Positions 25,048-33,159 of a stretch of DNA of 35,817 bases are shown here, piece by piece (the stretch's first letter is position 1; each line of letters begins with the position of its first letter). Source of the stretch: Candidatus Polarisedimenticolia bacterium (lineage in GTDB: Bacteria > Acidobacteriota > Polarisedimenticolia > Gp22-AA2 > AA152). The stretch is from contig DASYRE010000008.1 in assembly GCA_036004685.1 (NCBI GenBank), positions 1 to 35,817 of the forward strand, read 5' to 3'. The position numbers and the translations under genes were made by a program. The notes beneath the pieces were generated by a model. That model had not been told where the DNA came from, made no database searches, and saw nothing but the letters and a program-made list of their open reading frames with translations.

Positions 25048-25076
25048 TTGACAGGATCCGGGCGTCTTCCTAAGAT
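25048..25076 (+). promoter_or_regulatory. consensus-like promoter of the lpxB-priA operon
   Basis: TTGACA (25048-25053), a 17-base spacer and TAAGAT (25071-25076) match the sigma70 consensus closely. Transcription would begin near 25083, leaving a leader of only about 12 bases with GGAG at 25084-25087 before the TTG start at 25095. Confidence 0.8.
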
Positions 25077-25094
25077 ACGGGTCGGAGCCCACCG

Positions 25095-25780
25095 TTGAAA
25101 TCACCCGAGCCAAGCCTTCGCGATCGCATCGTACTCTTCGCCGTCCCCCGCGTCGCGGCTCTCTTGATTCGGTCGATTCGGTGGACCACCCGCATCCGGC
25201 AGGAGGGAAAGGAGCCGGTCCTCGCCGCGCTCGCCGCCGGCCGCCCCTTCATTCTCGCCTTTTGGCACGGCCGGCTCTTCCTGATGCCGTATGCCTATCC
25301 GGGCCGCCGGATCGCCATCCTCATTAGCGAGCACCGGGACGGGGAGTTCATCAGCCGGACCATGGCCCGCTTCGGTTTCTCGACGGCCCGGGGGAGCAGC
25401 ACGCGCGGAGGATCGGCAGGGCTTCGGGAAATCGTCCGGCGGATTCGATCGGGATTCGACGCCGCCTTCACTCCCGACGGGCCGCGGGGCCCGCGCCACG
25501 TCGTGCAGCCGGGCGTCATCACCGCGGCGCGCCTGTCGGGCGCGCCCATCATCCCGGTCACCTTCTCCTGCTCAAAAAAAAACTCTTCGCGTCGTGGGAC
25601 GGCTTCATGCTTCCCTTGCCTTTCGGACGCGGGGTTTTCCTGTACGGCGAGCCCATCGAAGTGCGCCGTGACGCCGGGGAGGTCGAGCAGGAGGAGGCTC
25701 GGCTCCGTCTGGAAACGGCGTTGAGCCGGCTCACGGCGGCGGCGGACGCCCGGATGGCGTCCCCCCGAAGCTCCGCGTGA
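25095..25780 (+). CDS. DUF374/lysophospholipid acyltransferase-like protein, frame interrupted at A9 run
   Basis: From a TTG start the protein has the acyltransferase-like FWHGRLFLMPYAY near residue 56 and FTPDGPRGPRHVVQPG near 126, hallmarks of the DUF374 family found beside lipid A genes in Gram-negative bacteria. At nine A (25574-25582) the zero frame continues with unrelated sequence and stops at 25724 (209 residues). A -1 shift, or one extra A, instead gives KKKLFASWDGFMLPLPFGR, then VFLYGEPIEVRRD, the expected family end, and stops at 25778-25780 for about 228 residues. That stop overlaps the lpxB GTG as GTGA. The coordinates given cover the shifted frame. The break may be a sequencing error, a mutation, or recoding. 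Acyl transfer to a lipid A or lipid precursor is inferred from family and position. Confidence 0.8.
25574..25583 (+). other. A9 slip site with A AAA AAC heptamer
   Basis: Zero-frame codons read TCA AAA AAA AAC. Nine consecutive A followed by C form an A-AAA-AAC slippery heptamer for -1 ribosomal shifting and an equally suitable tract for polymerase slippage adding one A. Either yields the conserved C-terminus of the acyltransferase. Confidence 0.6.
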
Positions 25781-26958
25781 CGTCCGGGACGCCGCGAATC
25801 TTGATGGTCGCCGGCGAGGCTTCGGGCGATCTCTACGGGGCGCTCCTGGCGCGCGAGCTGTCGGGGCGAAGGCCGGGAATCCGCATCGGCGGAGTGGGCG
25901 GGACGCGCATGGAGGAGGAGGGGATCCCTCTCCTCGCGCACTCACGGGATCTCGCGGTGGTCGGGCTGGTCGAGGTCCTGGCTCACTTCGGGCCGATTCG
26001 GGCCGCGTTCCGTCGCGTGGTCTCCCAGCTTCGCGACGATCCTCCCGATCTCCTCGTGTTGATCGATTATCCCGACTTCAATCTGCGGCTCGCCAAGGAA
26101 GCCCGGCGGCGCGGGGTTCGCGTCGTCTACTTCATCAGCCCCCAGGTCTGGGCCTGGCGGCCTTCCCGGGTCCTCCAGATCGGCCGGACGGTCGATAAGA
26201 TCCTGGTCATCCTGCCGTTCGAAGAGGAGATTTATCGCAGGGCCGGCGTTCCGGTGGAGTTCGTCGGCCATCCCCTCCTGGACATCCTCCCGGAGCCCGG
26301 CGCTCTCGGGCCGAGCCGCCTGCGGTTCAACATCCCCCCGGGACGCCGCGTGGTCGGGCTCCTTCCGGGCAGCCGGCGGCGCGAGATTGAATCTCATCTT
26401 CCCGTCATGCTGGAAGCCGCCGCCGAGCTGCGGCGGCGGATCGGTGATTTTCTCGCGGTCATCCCGCTCGCTTCGACCCTGCGCCGCGGGGATCTGGACG
26501 CTTACCTCGGATCGACCCCGGGAGCGCCCGAGGTGCTCGTCCTGGACGGCCCGCCCGGGGAGGTGCTCAACACGATGGACGCCGCGATGGTAAAATCGGG
26601 AACGGCCACCCTCGAAGCCGGCCTGATGGGCGTCCCGATGGTGGTGGTCTACCGGACGGCCCCGTTGACCTATCTGCTCGCTTCGCTCCTTGCGAACGTG
26701 CGTCAGGTCGGCTTGGTGAACATCGTCGCCGGCAAGGAGTTGGCTCCGGAGCTGGTGCAGCGTCGTTTCACCCCTGAGAGGATCGTGACCGCCATGGAGC
26801 CGATACTCAAGGATCCCGCGCGCGCCGAAGCGATCCGGCGCGACCTTGCCGTTCTCCGGAGCCGGCTGGGGGAGCCCGGCTGCTTCCGGCGATCGGCCCG
26901 CGCGGTGCTCGAGGTCCTCGACGCCGCCGGCGCCCGGCCGTCCGGGGGGGCGCCATGA
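25777..26958 (+). CDS. lpxB: lipid-A-disaccharide synthase
   Basis: A 393-residue GT19 enzyme that joins UDP-2,3-diacylglucosamine to lipid X, releasing UDP, to make the lipid A disaccharide at the inner membrane. The N-terminus has the diagnostic ILMVAGEASGDLYGALLARE (from about residue 8), followed by IGGVGGTRMEEEG, LLVLIDYPDFNLRLA near 91 and YFISPQVWAWRPSR near 115. EFVGHPLLD near 163, LLPGSRRREIESHLP near 197 and the nucleotide-binding KSGTATLEAGLMGVPMVVVY near 272 complete the family pattern. The GTG start overlaps the shifted-frame acyltransferase stop, and the stop overlaps the yicC start as ATGA. Its presence shows that the organism can make lipid A. Confidence 0.97.
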   Translation: MTSGTPRILMVAGEASGDLYGALLARELSGRRPGIRIGGVGGTRMEEEGIPLLAHSRDLAVVGLVEVLAHFGPIRAAFRRVVSQLRDDPPDLLVLIDYPDFNLRLAKEARRRGVRVVYFISPQVWAWRPSRVLQIGRTVDKILVILPFEEEIYRRAGVPVEFVGHPLLDILPEPGALGPSRLRFNIPPGRRVVGLLPGSRRREIESHLPVMLEAAAELRRRIGDFLAVIPLASTLRRGDLDAYLGSTPGAPEVLVLDGPPGEVLNTMDAAMVKSGTATLEAGLMGVPMVVVYRTAPLTYLLASLLANVRQVGLVNIVAGKELAPELVQRRFTPERIVTAMEPILKDPARAEAIRRDLAVLRSRLGEPGCFRRSARAVLEVLDAAGARPSGGAP

Positions 26959-27836
26959 TCAAGAGCATGACCGGATTCGGCCGCGGCGAAGCCTCCGACG
27001 AAGCGGTGCGGTACGAAGTGGAGGTCCGGGGGGTGAATCACCGGTTCCTCGAGATCCGCTTCCGCCTGCCGCAGGAGATTGCGCACTTCGAGATGGATCT
27101 CAGGAGCCACGTCGCCCGGTCCGTCCGGCGCGGGCGTCTGGACGTCACGGTGGATCGCGCTCCGACGCGCGAGCCCGAGACCGTCGTCACGGTCAACCGC
27201 GACATCGTCTCCCGCTACCTCCAAGCGGCCACCGAGCTGGCGCGGGAATTCCAGCTTCCCGGCGCCCTGACGCTGGAATCGGCCCTGGCTCTGCCGGGCG
27301 CGGTGCGGTTCGAAGTCCGCCGGGAAGCGGCCGAGGCGGAACAGGAGACGCTCCATGCGGCGCTGGATCGGGCCCTCGAGTCGTTCGACGCCGCCCGCGC
27401 GGCTGAAGGAGGGAGGATGGAGCAGGACCTCCGCGCGCGCCTCGGTGCCATGGAGGAGGATTTACGACGCATCGAGACGTCCGCCGCCGGCGCCCCGCAG
27501 GAGCTCACGGCTCGCCTCCGAAAGCGCTTAGCGGAGCTTGCCGACGCGATCCCGCTCGACGAGATGCGGCTGGCGCAGGAAGCCGCCTACCTTGCCGGCC
27601 GGAGCGACATCACCGAGGAAATCGTCCGGCTCCGCGCCCATCTGCGCGGGGCGCGGGACCTTCTCGCCGCCGATGGCTCCCCGGTGGGGAAGTCGCTCGA
27701 CTTCCTCGTGCAGGAAATGAACCGGGAGACGAACACGATCGGCTCCAAGTCCGAGAACCTGGAGATCTCCCAGGTCGTGCTCCGGCTCAAATCGGAGGTC
27801 GAGAAGGTTCGCGAACAGATCCAGAACCTCGAATGA
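26955..27836 (+). CDS. yicC: YicC family endoribonuclease
   Basis: A 293-residue YicC-like protein. The start MIKSMTGFGRGE is the conserved family N-terminus, confirming the ATG at 26955. The YicC N-terminal domain occupies about 1-155 (EVRGVNHRFLEIRFRLP near 22). The C-terminal DUF1732 part ends with the near-invariant LDFLVQEMNRETNTIGSKSE and LRLKSEVEKVREQIQNLE. E. coli YicC is an endoribonuclease affecting small-RNA and stress-related stability; the cellular role here is unknown. The usual neighbour of yicC is gmk, and so it is here, with an ATGA overlap. Confidence 0.95.
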   Translation: MIKSMTGFGRGEASDEAVRYEVEVRGVNHRFLEIRFRLPQEIAHFEMDLRSHVARSVRRGRLDVTVDRAPTREPETVVTVNRDIVSRYLQAATELAREFQLPGALTLESALALPGAVRFEVRREAAEAEQETLHAALDRALESFDAARAAEGGRMEQDLRARLGAMEEDLRRIETSAAGAPQELTARLRKRLAELADAIPLDEMRLAQEAAYLAGRSDITEEIVRLRAHLRGARDLLAADGSPVGKSLDFLVQEMNRETNTIGSKSENLEISQVVLRLKSEVEKVREQIQNLE

Positions 27837-28540
27837 GGACGGCGGGCGGCGGGCCCCGGAGAACGGGATTGGAGGAGACGCCCACCCGCAGCGGGATCGC
27901 GTTCGTCCTGTCGGCTCCCAGCGGGACCGGCAAGACCACGCTGAGCCGTAGGCTCCTCACCCGGATCCCGAATCTGCGGTTCTCGGTTTCGTACACCACG
28001 CGGGAGCGTCGCCGAGGGGAGCGCGACGGAGTGGACTATCACTTCGTCTCCCCGGCGCGTTTCAAGGGCCTCCAGCGGCGCGGCGAGTTTCTGGAATGGA
28101 CGGTCCTCGACGGAGCCTGCTACGGGACGTCACGCCGTCAGATCGAGCGGGCCCTCCGCCGGGGCGAGGATCTTCTGCTGGACGTCGACACCAAGGGGGC
28201 GGCCCAGATACGGCGGAGGGTGGCCGGCTCCGTCTTGATTTTCCTGCTCCCGCCGGACTTGGAGGCCCTGCGCCGGCGGCACCGGCGGCGCGGAACGGAC
28301 GAGGCGGCCATGGCCCGAAGGATTGGGCTGGCGCGCCGGGAAGTGGTCGAGTGCGAGAGGTACGATTATCTGGTCCTGAACGAGCGCCTCGGCGAGGCCG
28401 CCCGCGACTTGGAGGCGGTCGTCCGGGCCGAGCGTTGCCGGACGAGCCGCCGGAGACGGAGAATGGAAGCTGTTCAACGACAATTCGGACTTGAACCCCG
28501 ACCCGCCGCGCTCGGCGGCCGAAAGAGGAGGCGAGCATGA
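27833..28540 (+). CDS. gmk: guanylate kinase
   Basis: A 235-residue enzyme that phosphorylates GMP to GDP with ATP. The P-loop SAPSGTGKTTLSRRL is at about residues 27-41, followed by the GMP-binding YTTRERRRGERDGVDYHFV (about 56-74), FLEWTVLDGACYGTSRRQIE near 85 and LLDVDTKGAAQIRRR near 116. A 20-residue basic, glycine-rich N-terminal extension and a basic C-terminus make it somewhat longer than the 200-residue norm; a shorter start at an in-frame TTG (27869) cannot be excluded. The stop overlaps an in-frame upstream ATG of rpoZ (28537). Confidence 0.95.
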   Translation: MRTAGGGPRRTGLEETPTRSGIAFVLSAPSGTGKTTLSRRLLTRIPNLRFSVSYTTRERRRGERDGVDYHFVSPARFKGLQRRGEFLEWTVLDGACYGTSRRQIERALRRGEDLLLDVDTKGAAQIRRRVAGSVLIFLLPPDLEALRRRHRRRGTDEAAMARRIGLARREVVECERYDYLVLNERLGEAARDLEAVVRAERCRTSRRRRRMEAVQRQFGLEPRPAALGGRKRRRA

Positions 28541-28550
28541 TCTTTCCCGC

Positions 28551-28562
28551 AGGAGGTGATCC
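28551..28562 (+). promoter_or_regulatory. extended perfect Shine-Dalgarno sequence of rpoZ
   Basis: AGGAGGTGATCC is a 12-base complement of the canonical 16S rRNA 3' end and stands directly before the ATG at 28564. It decides for that start over the in-frame ATG at 28537, which has its own AGAGGAGG at 28524-28531. Confidence 0.8.
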
Positions 28563-28563
28563 C

Positions 28564-28794
28564 ATGGACTCGGAGGCGATGGACAACAAGTTCAAGTTCA
28601 TCACGGTCGCGGCCGCGCGCTGCAATCAGCTGCAACGCGGCGCCCGGCCCAAGGTGGAGAGTCGCTCCCACAAGAACTCGACGATCGCTCAGGAGGAGGT
28701 CCGGCGGGGCCTCATCGAGTTCCGCGCTCCGGAGGACCTGAGCGAGGAAGCCTCGGGCGCGGATCCCCTGACCCGGGGCCAGGATGCCGGATAG
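28564..28794 (+). CDS. rpoZ: RNA polymerase omega subunit
   Basis: A 76-residue protein with the omega signature: DNKFKFITVAAARCNQLQRG near residue 6, then RSHKNSTIAQEEVRRGLIEF near 35, where the conserved alpha helix of omega contacts beta'. Omega aids assembly and stability of RNA polymerase and in some bacteria helps bind ppGpp. Position between gmk and coaBC is the usual one across many phyla. The start at 28564 has an exceptionally strong ribosome binding site. An in-frame ATG at 28537, overlapping the gmk stop and with its own good site, would add nine residues. The end overlaps coaBC by 11 bases. Confidence 0.92.
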   Translation: MDSEAMDNKFKFITVAAARCNQLQRGARPKVESRSHKNSTIAQEEVRRGLIEFRAPEDLSEEASGADPLTRGQDAG

Positions 28795-29992
28795 CCCGGC
28801 GCGCGAAATCGCTCTCGGGATCTCCGCCGGGATCGGCGCCTACAAGGTGCCCGAGCTGGTCCGCCTCCTCGTCAAGTCGGAGGTCGGGGTCCACGTCATC
28901 CTGACGCGCAATGCCGAGTCCTTCGTGAGCCCGATGACCTTGCAGGTCCTCTCGGGGAGGCCGGTCCTTCGCGATCTCTACGATCCGTCGTCGGGGCCGG
29001 ACATCGAGCACATCGCCCTGACGCGCCGCATCGGCCTGCTTTGCGTCGTCCCGGCCACCGCCTCGGTTCTGGCGCGTTTGGCGCACGGCCTGGCCCTGGA
29101 CTTCCTGTCGACGTTCTTCCTGGCGGTCTCCTGCCCGGTCCTCGTCGCGCCCTCCATGAACACGCGAATGCTCCTCCATCCCGCCACGGAGCAGAACCTG
29201 GCGATTCTCCGGGCCCGCGGGGTGCGGATCCTCGAGCCGGCGCAGGGGCCCCTGGCGTGCGGCGAAGAGGGGAGCGGCCGGTTGCCGGAGCCGGCGGAGA
29301 TCCACGCGGAGATTCTTCGCCAGCTCTCGCGGCGCGAGTTCTGGGCGGGCCAGACGGTCCTCGTCACGTCGGGCCCGACGCGCGAGTACATCGATCCCGC
29401 CCGCATCGTGACCAATCCGTCGACCGGACGGATGGGTCATGCGGTCGCCCTGGAGGCGGCCCTGCGCGGCGCGCGCGTCATCCTCGTCTCCGGTCCCACC
29501 GGCCTGCCCGACCCCTGGGGGGCCGAGGTGGTTCGGGTCGAGACCACCGAGCAGATGCGGCGCGCCGTGCTCGAGGCTCTTCCCCGCTCGACCATCGTCG
29601 TCAAGGCCGCCGCTCCCGCCGACTTTCGGCCGGTCCATTCCTCCCGCGAAAAGCGGGCGAAGAATTCCTTCCCGGCGTCGCTGGCCCTAGAGCCGACCCC
29701 GGACATCCTCGCGGAGATCGCTCCCCTCAAGGAAGGCCGGTACGTGGTCGGTTTCGCCGCCGGGACCGGAGACCTCCTCGAGTCGGCGCGCGCCAAGATG
29801 GATCGCAAGCGGCTCGATCTGGTCGTCGCGAACCTCGTGGGCGAGAAGGACTCGGGATTCGGGTCGGACACGAATCGCGCCACGTTCCTGGGATCGGATG
29901 GATCGGCCGAGGCGCTTCCCTTGCTCTCCAAGCGCGAGGTGGCGGTCCGGCTGATGGATCGGATCGAGTCGGACCGGGGCACGAGGTCATGA
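28784..29992 (+). CDS. coaBC: bifunctional phosphopantothenoylcysteine decarboxylase / phosphopantothenate-cysteine ligase
   Basis: A 402-residue coenzyme A biosynthesis enzyme (Dfp). The CoaC flavoprotein half has GISAGIGAYKVPELVRLL near residue 10, the catalytic-type histidine in DIEHIALTRR near 70, the substrate-binding PSMNTRMLLHP near 123 and GPLACGEEGSGRLPEP near 155 with the active-site cysteine. The CoaB half starts at VLVTSGPTREYIDPARIVTN near 192, continues STGRMGHAVALEAALRGA, and has KAAAPADFRP near 269 and the DLVVANLV motif near 345. It condenses 4'-phosphopantothenate with cysteine using CTP and then decarboxylates the product. The reading frame overlaps rpoZ by 11 bases and the next gene by ATGA. 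Confidence 0.97.
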   Translation: MPDSPAREIALGISAGIGAYKVPELVRLLVKSEVGVHVILTRNAESFVSPMTLQVLSGRPVLRDLYDPSSGPDIEHIALTRRIGLLCVVPATASVLARLAHGLALDFLSTFFLAVSCPVLVAPSMNTRMLLHPATEQNLAILRARGVRILEPAQGPLACGEEGSGRLPEPAEIHAEILRQLSRREFWAGQTVLVTSGPTREYIDPARIVTNPSTGRMGHAVALEAALRGARVILVSGPTGLPDPWGAEVVRVETTEQMRRAVLEALPRSTIVVKAAAPADFRPVHSSREKRAKNSFPASLALEPTPDILAEIAPLKEGRYVVGFAAGTGDLLESARAKMDRKRLDLVVANLVGEKDSGFGSDTNRATFLGSDGSAEALPLLSKREVAVRLMDRIESDRGTRS

Positions 29993-30687
29993 ACGCGGCC
30001 TCCCGGCGGGAGCTGCACCGGCAGCTTCGGGCCCGGCTTCTCTTCGTGAGAGACTCCGGCATCCCGGCGCTGCGCGCCCCGAGAAGAGCCAGCGCCTCCC
30101 GCCGCGGCGCGACGCCCGATCCCGAGCAGTCGCTCACGCGCCTGCGCCAGGAGATCGGAGACTGTACGCGCTGCCGGCTCTGCGAAAAACGAACCCACCT
30201 GGTGTTCGGAGTCGGCAATCCCCGCGCGCGGCTCATGTTCGTGGGCGAGGGGCCCGGGTACGAGGAGGATCGCCAGGGAATCCCGTTCGTCGGAAGGGCG
30301 GGGCAGCTTCTGAACCGAATCGTCGAGGCGATGGGACTACGCCGTGAAGAAGTCTACATCGCCAACGTCGTGAAATGCCGCCCGCCGGAGAACCGGACGC
30401 CGCTTCCCGACGAGATGGCGACTTGCTCTCCCTTCCTCCTGCGCCAGATTGAGGCCATCCGGCCGCAGGTCGTCGTCGCCCTGGGGGGCGTCGCCGTGCA
30501 GAACCTCCTCGGGAGCTCCGCCCCGATCAGCCGGCTGAGAGGGGAATTCCGGAACCTCCCGGACGGAACGCTGGTGATGCCCACCTTCCACCCCGCCTAC
30601 CTCCTCCGCAATCCCGAAAAAAAGAAGGAGGTCTGGGAAGACATGAAGAAGACCATGCAGCAATTGGCCCTCCCGCCGGCTCGATGA
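29989..30687 (+). CDS. family 4 uracil-DNA glycosylase
   Basis: The ATG at 29989 overlaps the coaBC stop and gives 232 residues. Four cysteines suited to a [4Fe-4S] cluster are visible: C59 and C62 in DCTRCRLC, then C130 and C146, with the 16-residue spacing of family 4 enzymes. Motif 1, GEGPGYEEDRQG, is at 86-97, and motif 2, HPAYLLR, lies near the C-terminus. The enzyme removes uracil produced by cytosine deamination. The first 45 residues form a basic extension beyond the typical core. The same protein was once annotated as a phage SPO1 DNA polymerase-like domain. It lies directly before priA (ATGA overlap), giving a small DNA-maintenance unit. Confidence 0.94.
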   Translation: MNAASRRELHRQLRARLLFVRDSGIPALRAPRRASASRRGATPDPEQSLTRLRQEIGDCTRCRLCEKRTHLVFGVGNPRARLMFVGEGPGYEEDRQGIPFVGRAGQLLNRIVEAMGLRREEVYIANVVKCRPPENRTPLPDEMATCSPFLLRQIEAIRPQVVVALGGVAVQNLLGSSAPISRLRGEFRNLPDGTLVMPTFHPAYLLRNPEKKKEVWEDMKKTMQQLALPPAR

Positions 30688-33122
30688 CCTCCCCCTCTCT
30701 CGAGAGGCCGCTCACGGCGCGAGTGGCCCTGCCTCTTCCCCTGGACAAGACCTTCACCTACCGCGTGCCGGACTTCCTGACGGAATCCTGCCGCACGGGG
30801 GTGAGAGTGATCGTCCCCTTCGGCCGGAAGAAGCTGCCCGGCGTGGTCGTGCAGGTGGGAGCCGACGAGGACCGCGCCCTGGACCTGCGCCTCCTGGAGG
30901 GCGTTCTCGACTCCTCGCCGGCGCTCGACTCCGCTTTGCTCGATTTCACGCGATGGATCTCCGAATACTATTTCACGCCCTGGGGATTGGTGCTCAGGGC
31001 CGCCCTTCCGGCCGGCTTGAAGAGCACTACCCGGTCCAAGGTGAGGCTCACGGAGGAGGGGCGCCAAAGCCTGGAAGATCCCTTCGCGATCCTCCCGCCG
31101 GGAGATCGGCGCGTTCTCGATCTCCTGGCTCGCAAGGGACCCCTGCCTCCCGCCCGCGCCAAGCAGGCGGCCCGGGGGACCGGGCAAACCGCTCTGAAAC
31201 GCCTTCTGGCGGCCGGCCTCGTGGCTCCCTTGGACGAGCGGCTCGTAGTCGAGCCGGCGCCCCCCAAGGTTCGATGGGCCCGGCTTGGGGCGCCCCAGGA
31301 GGGGACTCCCCGAGGCCGAAGCCAGAGGCGGATCCTGTCGGTCCTGCAATCGGCTCCCGAAGGCCTGCCGGTCTCCAAGGTGCTGCGCTTGGCGGGGGCC
31401 GCCGCGGCGAGTCTTCACTCCTTGAGGCAGGGCGGGCGGCTGGTCTTGGAGGAAAGGACGCCCTCGGCCGCGCCGGATTCCGCTCGGGCGCCCCAGGCTC
31501 CGCCGGTTCTGTCGCCGGCGCAACGGGCGGCGGTCGACGCGATCCTCGTTTCCCTCCGCCGGAGCGAGTTCCGCACGTTTCTTCTGGAGGGCGTTACCGG
31601 AGCGGGGAAGACGGAGGTTTATCTGGCGGCCGCGGCGGAAGCGATCGCCCGGAGAAAAGGGGTTCTCTACCTCGTTCCCGAGATCGGGCTCACCCCTTTG
31701 CTGGCCCAGACTCTCGCGGCGCGCTTTCCGGGCCAGGTGGCGGTCCTGCACTCCGCCCTGCCGGAACGGGAGCGCCGGGAGGAATGGAAGCGAATTCGCG
31801 ACGGCCGCGCCCCCCTCGTCCTGGGAACCCGCTCGGCGCTCTTCGCGCCGCATCCCGCGCTGGGGCTCGTGGTGATCGACGAGGAGCAGGATTCCTCCTA
31901 CTACCAGTCGGAGTCGCCGCGCTTCAACGCGCGGGACGCCGCCGTCGTCCGAGCGCAGCGGCTGGGCGCGGTCGTGCTGCTCGGCTCCGCCACGCCCTCG
32001 ATCGAGGCGGTCGCCGCGGCCCGCAAGGGGAAGTTCCGGCTGCTGACCCTGCCTCAACGGGTGGAGGCGCGTCCGATGCCTGCGATCCGCCTCGTCGACA
32101 TGCGAAAGGAATTCCAGGAGACGGGGACCCAGAGGCTTTTGTCGCGCGAGCTCGCCGACGCCATCCGGGAGACCCCACGGGCGGGAGGACAGATCCTCCT
32201 CCTCCTGAACCGGCGGGGCTTCGCGACGTTCATCCTGTGCCGGGCTTGCGGAGCGCGACTCAACTGCCCCCATTGCGACATCGCCATGACCTATCATCGC
32301 GCCGAGCAGGCGCTCCGCTGCCATTACTGCAACGCCGATCGGATCCTTCCGGCGCGCTGCCCCGCCTGCCGATCCCCTCATCTTCATCAAGGAGGCGCCG
32401 GCACGGAACGCCTCGAGGAGGCGATCCGCATCGTCGATCCTTCCTTGCGCGTCGCCCGGATGGATCGCGACACCGTGAGGGGACGGGGGCCCGGGGCGCT
32501 CCTGGAGAAGTTCGGGCGCGGCGAGATCGATCTGATGCTCGGAACCCAGATGGTGGCGAAGGGGCACGACTTTCCCGGCGTGACGCTCGTGGGAATCCTC
32601 TCGGCCGACGCGTATCTCGGGCTGCCCGACTTCCGCGCGGCCGAACGAACCTACCAGCTGCTGACGCAAATGGCGGGACGCGCCGGGCGCGGGAAGCGGC
32701 CGGGCCGGGTCCTCATTCAGGCTTTCGCCCCCGAACATCCCGCGCTGCAAGCGGTGGCGCGGCAGGAGCCGCGCGAGTTCTACGATCGCGAGCTGCGCCT
32801 CCGCAAGCTGGCGCGGTACCCCCCCTGGGTGGCTCTGACGCAGATTCGGATCATCGATCGAAGCCTCGAGCGCGGCGAGCGGGAATCGCGCCAGCTCGCG
32901 AAGATGCTGAGAGAGGAGTCAGGCGCGGCGTACGAGGTGCTCGGACCGTCGCTTTCGCCGTTTCCCAGAATCCGCGGCGAGTTTCGCCATCAGATCCTGC
33001 TGAAGGGCCGGAGCCGGAGCGCCATCGCCGCGGGGGTCCGGCGGGTCCTGAGCGCGCGGGCGGGATCGTCGGGAATCCCCCGCGGGCTCGTCGTCGAGAC
33101 CGATCCGGCGAGCCTCCTCTGA
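30684..33122 (+). CDS. priA: primosomal replication-restart helicase PriA
   Basis: An 812-residue PriA that recognises stalled forks and helps reload the replicative helicase. The N-terminal DNA-binding part starts at ARVALPLPLDKTFTYRVPD. Helicase Walker A is LEGVTGAGKTEVYLAAAAE near residue 305, and the Walker B reads VVIDEEQDSSYYQSE near 395, with Gln where E. coli has His (DEEH). Motif III LLGSATPSIEAV follows. Eight cysteines in four CxxC pairs (CRAC, CPHC, CHYC, CPAC; about 519-564) form the two zinc sites. MLGTQMVAKGHDFPGVTLV and YQLLTQMAGRAGRGKRPG are motifs V and VI. Overlaps the glycosylase by ATGA; a terminator follows. Confidence 0.97.
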   Translation: MTSPSLERPLTARVALPLPLDKTFTYRVPDFLTESCRTGVRVIVPFGRKKLPGVVVQVGADEDRALDLRLLEGVLDSSPALDSALLDFTRWISEYYFTPWGLVLRAALPAGLKSTTRSKVRLTEEGRQSLEDPFAILPPGDRRVLDLLARKGPLPPARAKQAARGTGQTALKRLLAAGLVAPLDERLVVEPAPPKVRWARLGAPQEGTPRGRSQRRILSVLQSAPEGLPVSKVLRLAGAAAASLHSLRQGGRLVLEERTPSAAPDSARAPQAPPVLSPAQRAAVDAILVSLRRSEFRTFLLEGVTGAGKTEVYLAAAAEAIARRKGVLYLVPEIGLTPLLAQTLAARFPGQVAVLHSALPERERREEWKRIRDGRAPLVLGTRSALFAPHPALGLVVIDEEQDSSYYQSESPRFNARDAAVVRAQRLGAVVLLGSATPSIEAVAAARKGKFRLLTLPQRVEARPMPAIRLVDMRKEFQETGTQRLLSRELADAIRETPRAGGQILLLLNRRGFATFILCRACGARLNCPHCDIAMTYHRAEQALRCHYCNADRILPARCPACRSPHLHQGGAGTERLEEAIRIVDPSLRVARMDRDTVRGRGPGALLEKFGRGEIDLMLGTQMVAKGHDFPGVTLVGILSADAYLGLPDFRAAERTYQLLTQMAGRAGRGKRPGRVLIQAFAPEHPALQAVARQEPREFYDRELRLRKLARYPPWVALTQIRIIDRSLERGERESRQLAKMLREESGAAYEVLGPSLSPFPRIRGEFRHQILLKGRSRSAIAAGVRRVLSARAGSSGIPRGLVVETDPASLL

Positions 33123-33132
33123 GACCCGGGCG

Positions 33133-33154
33133 AGGGCGCGTGGGGCGCCCTTTT
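33133..33154 (+). terminator. rho-independent terminator of the lpxB-priA operon
   Basis: A 7-bp stem, AGGGCGC (33133-33139) with GCGCCCT (33145-33151), encloses a five-base loop and runs into TTTT (33151-33154). It is 10 bases after the priA stop. Confidence 0.75.
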
Positions 33155-33159
33155 GCAGG

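Noticed and set aside
30597-32750. A 717-residue minus-strand open frame opposite priA
   Set aside because: The plus strand carries intact PriA helicase and zinc motifs; the antisense translation has none.
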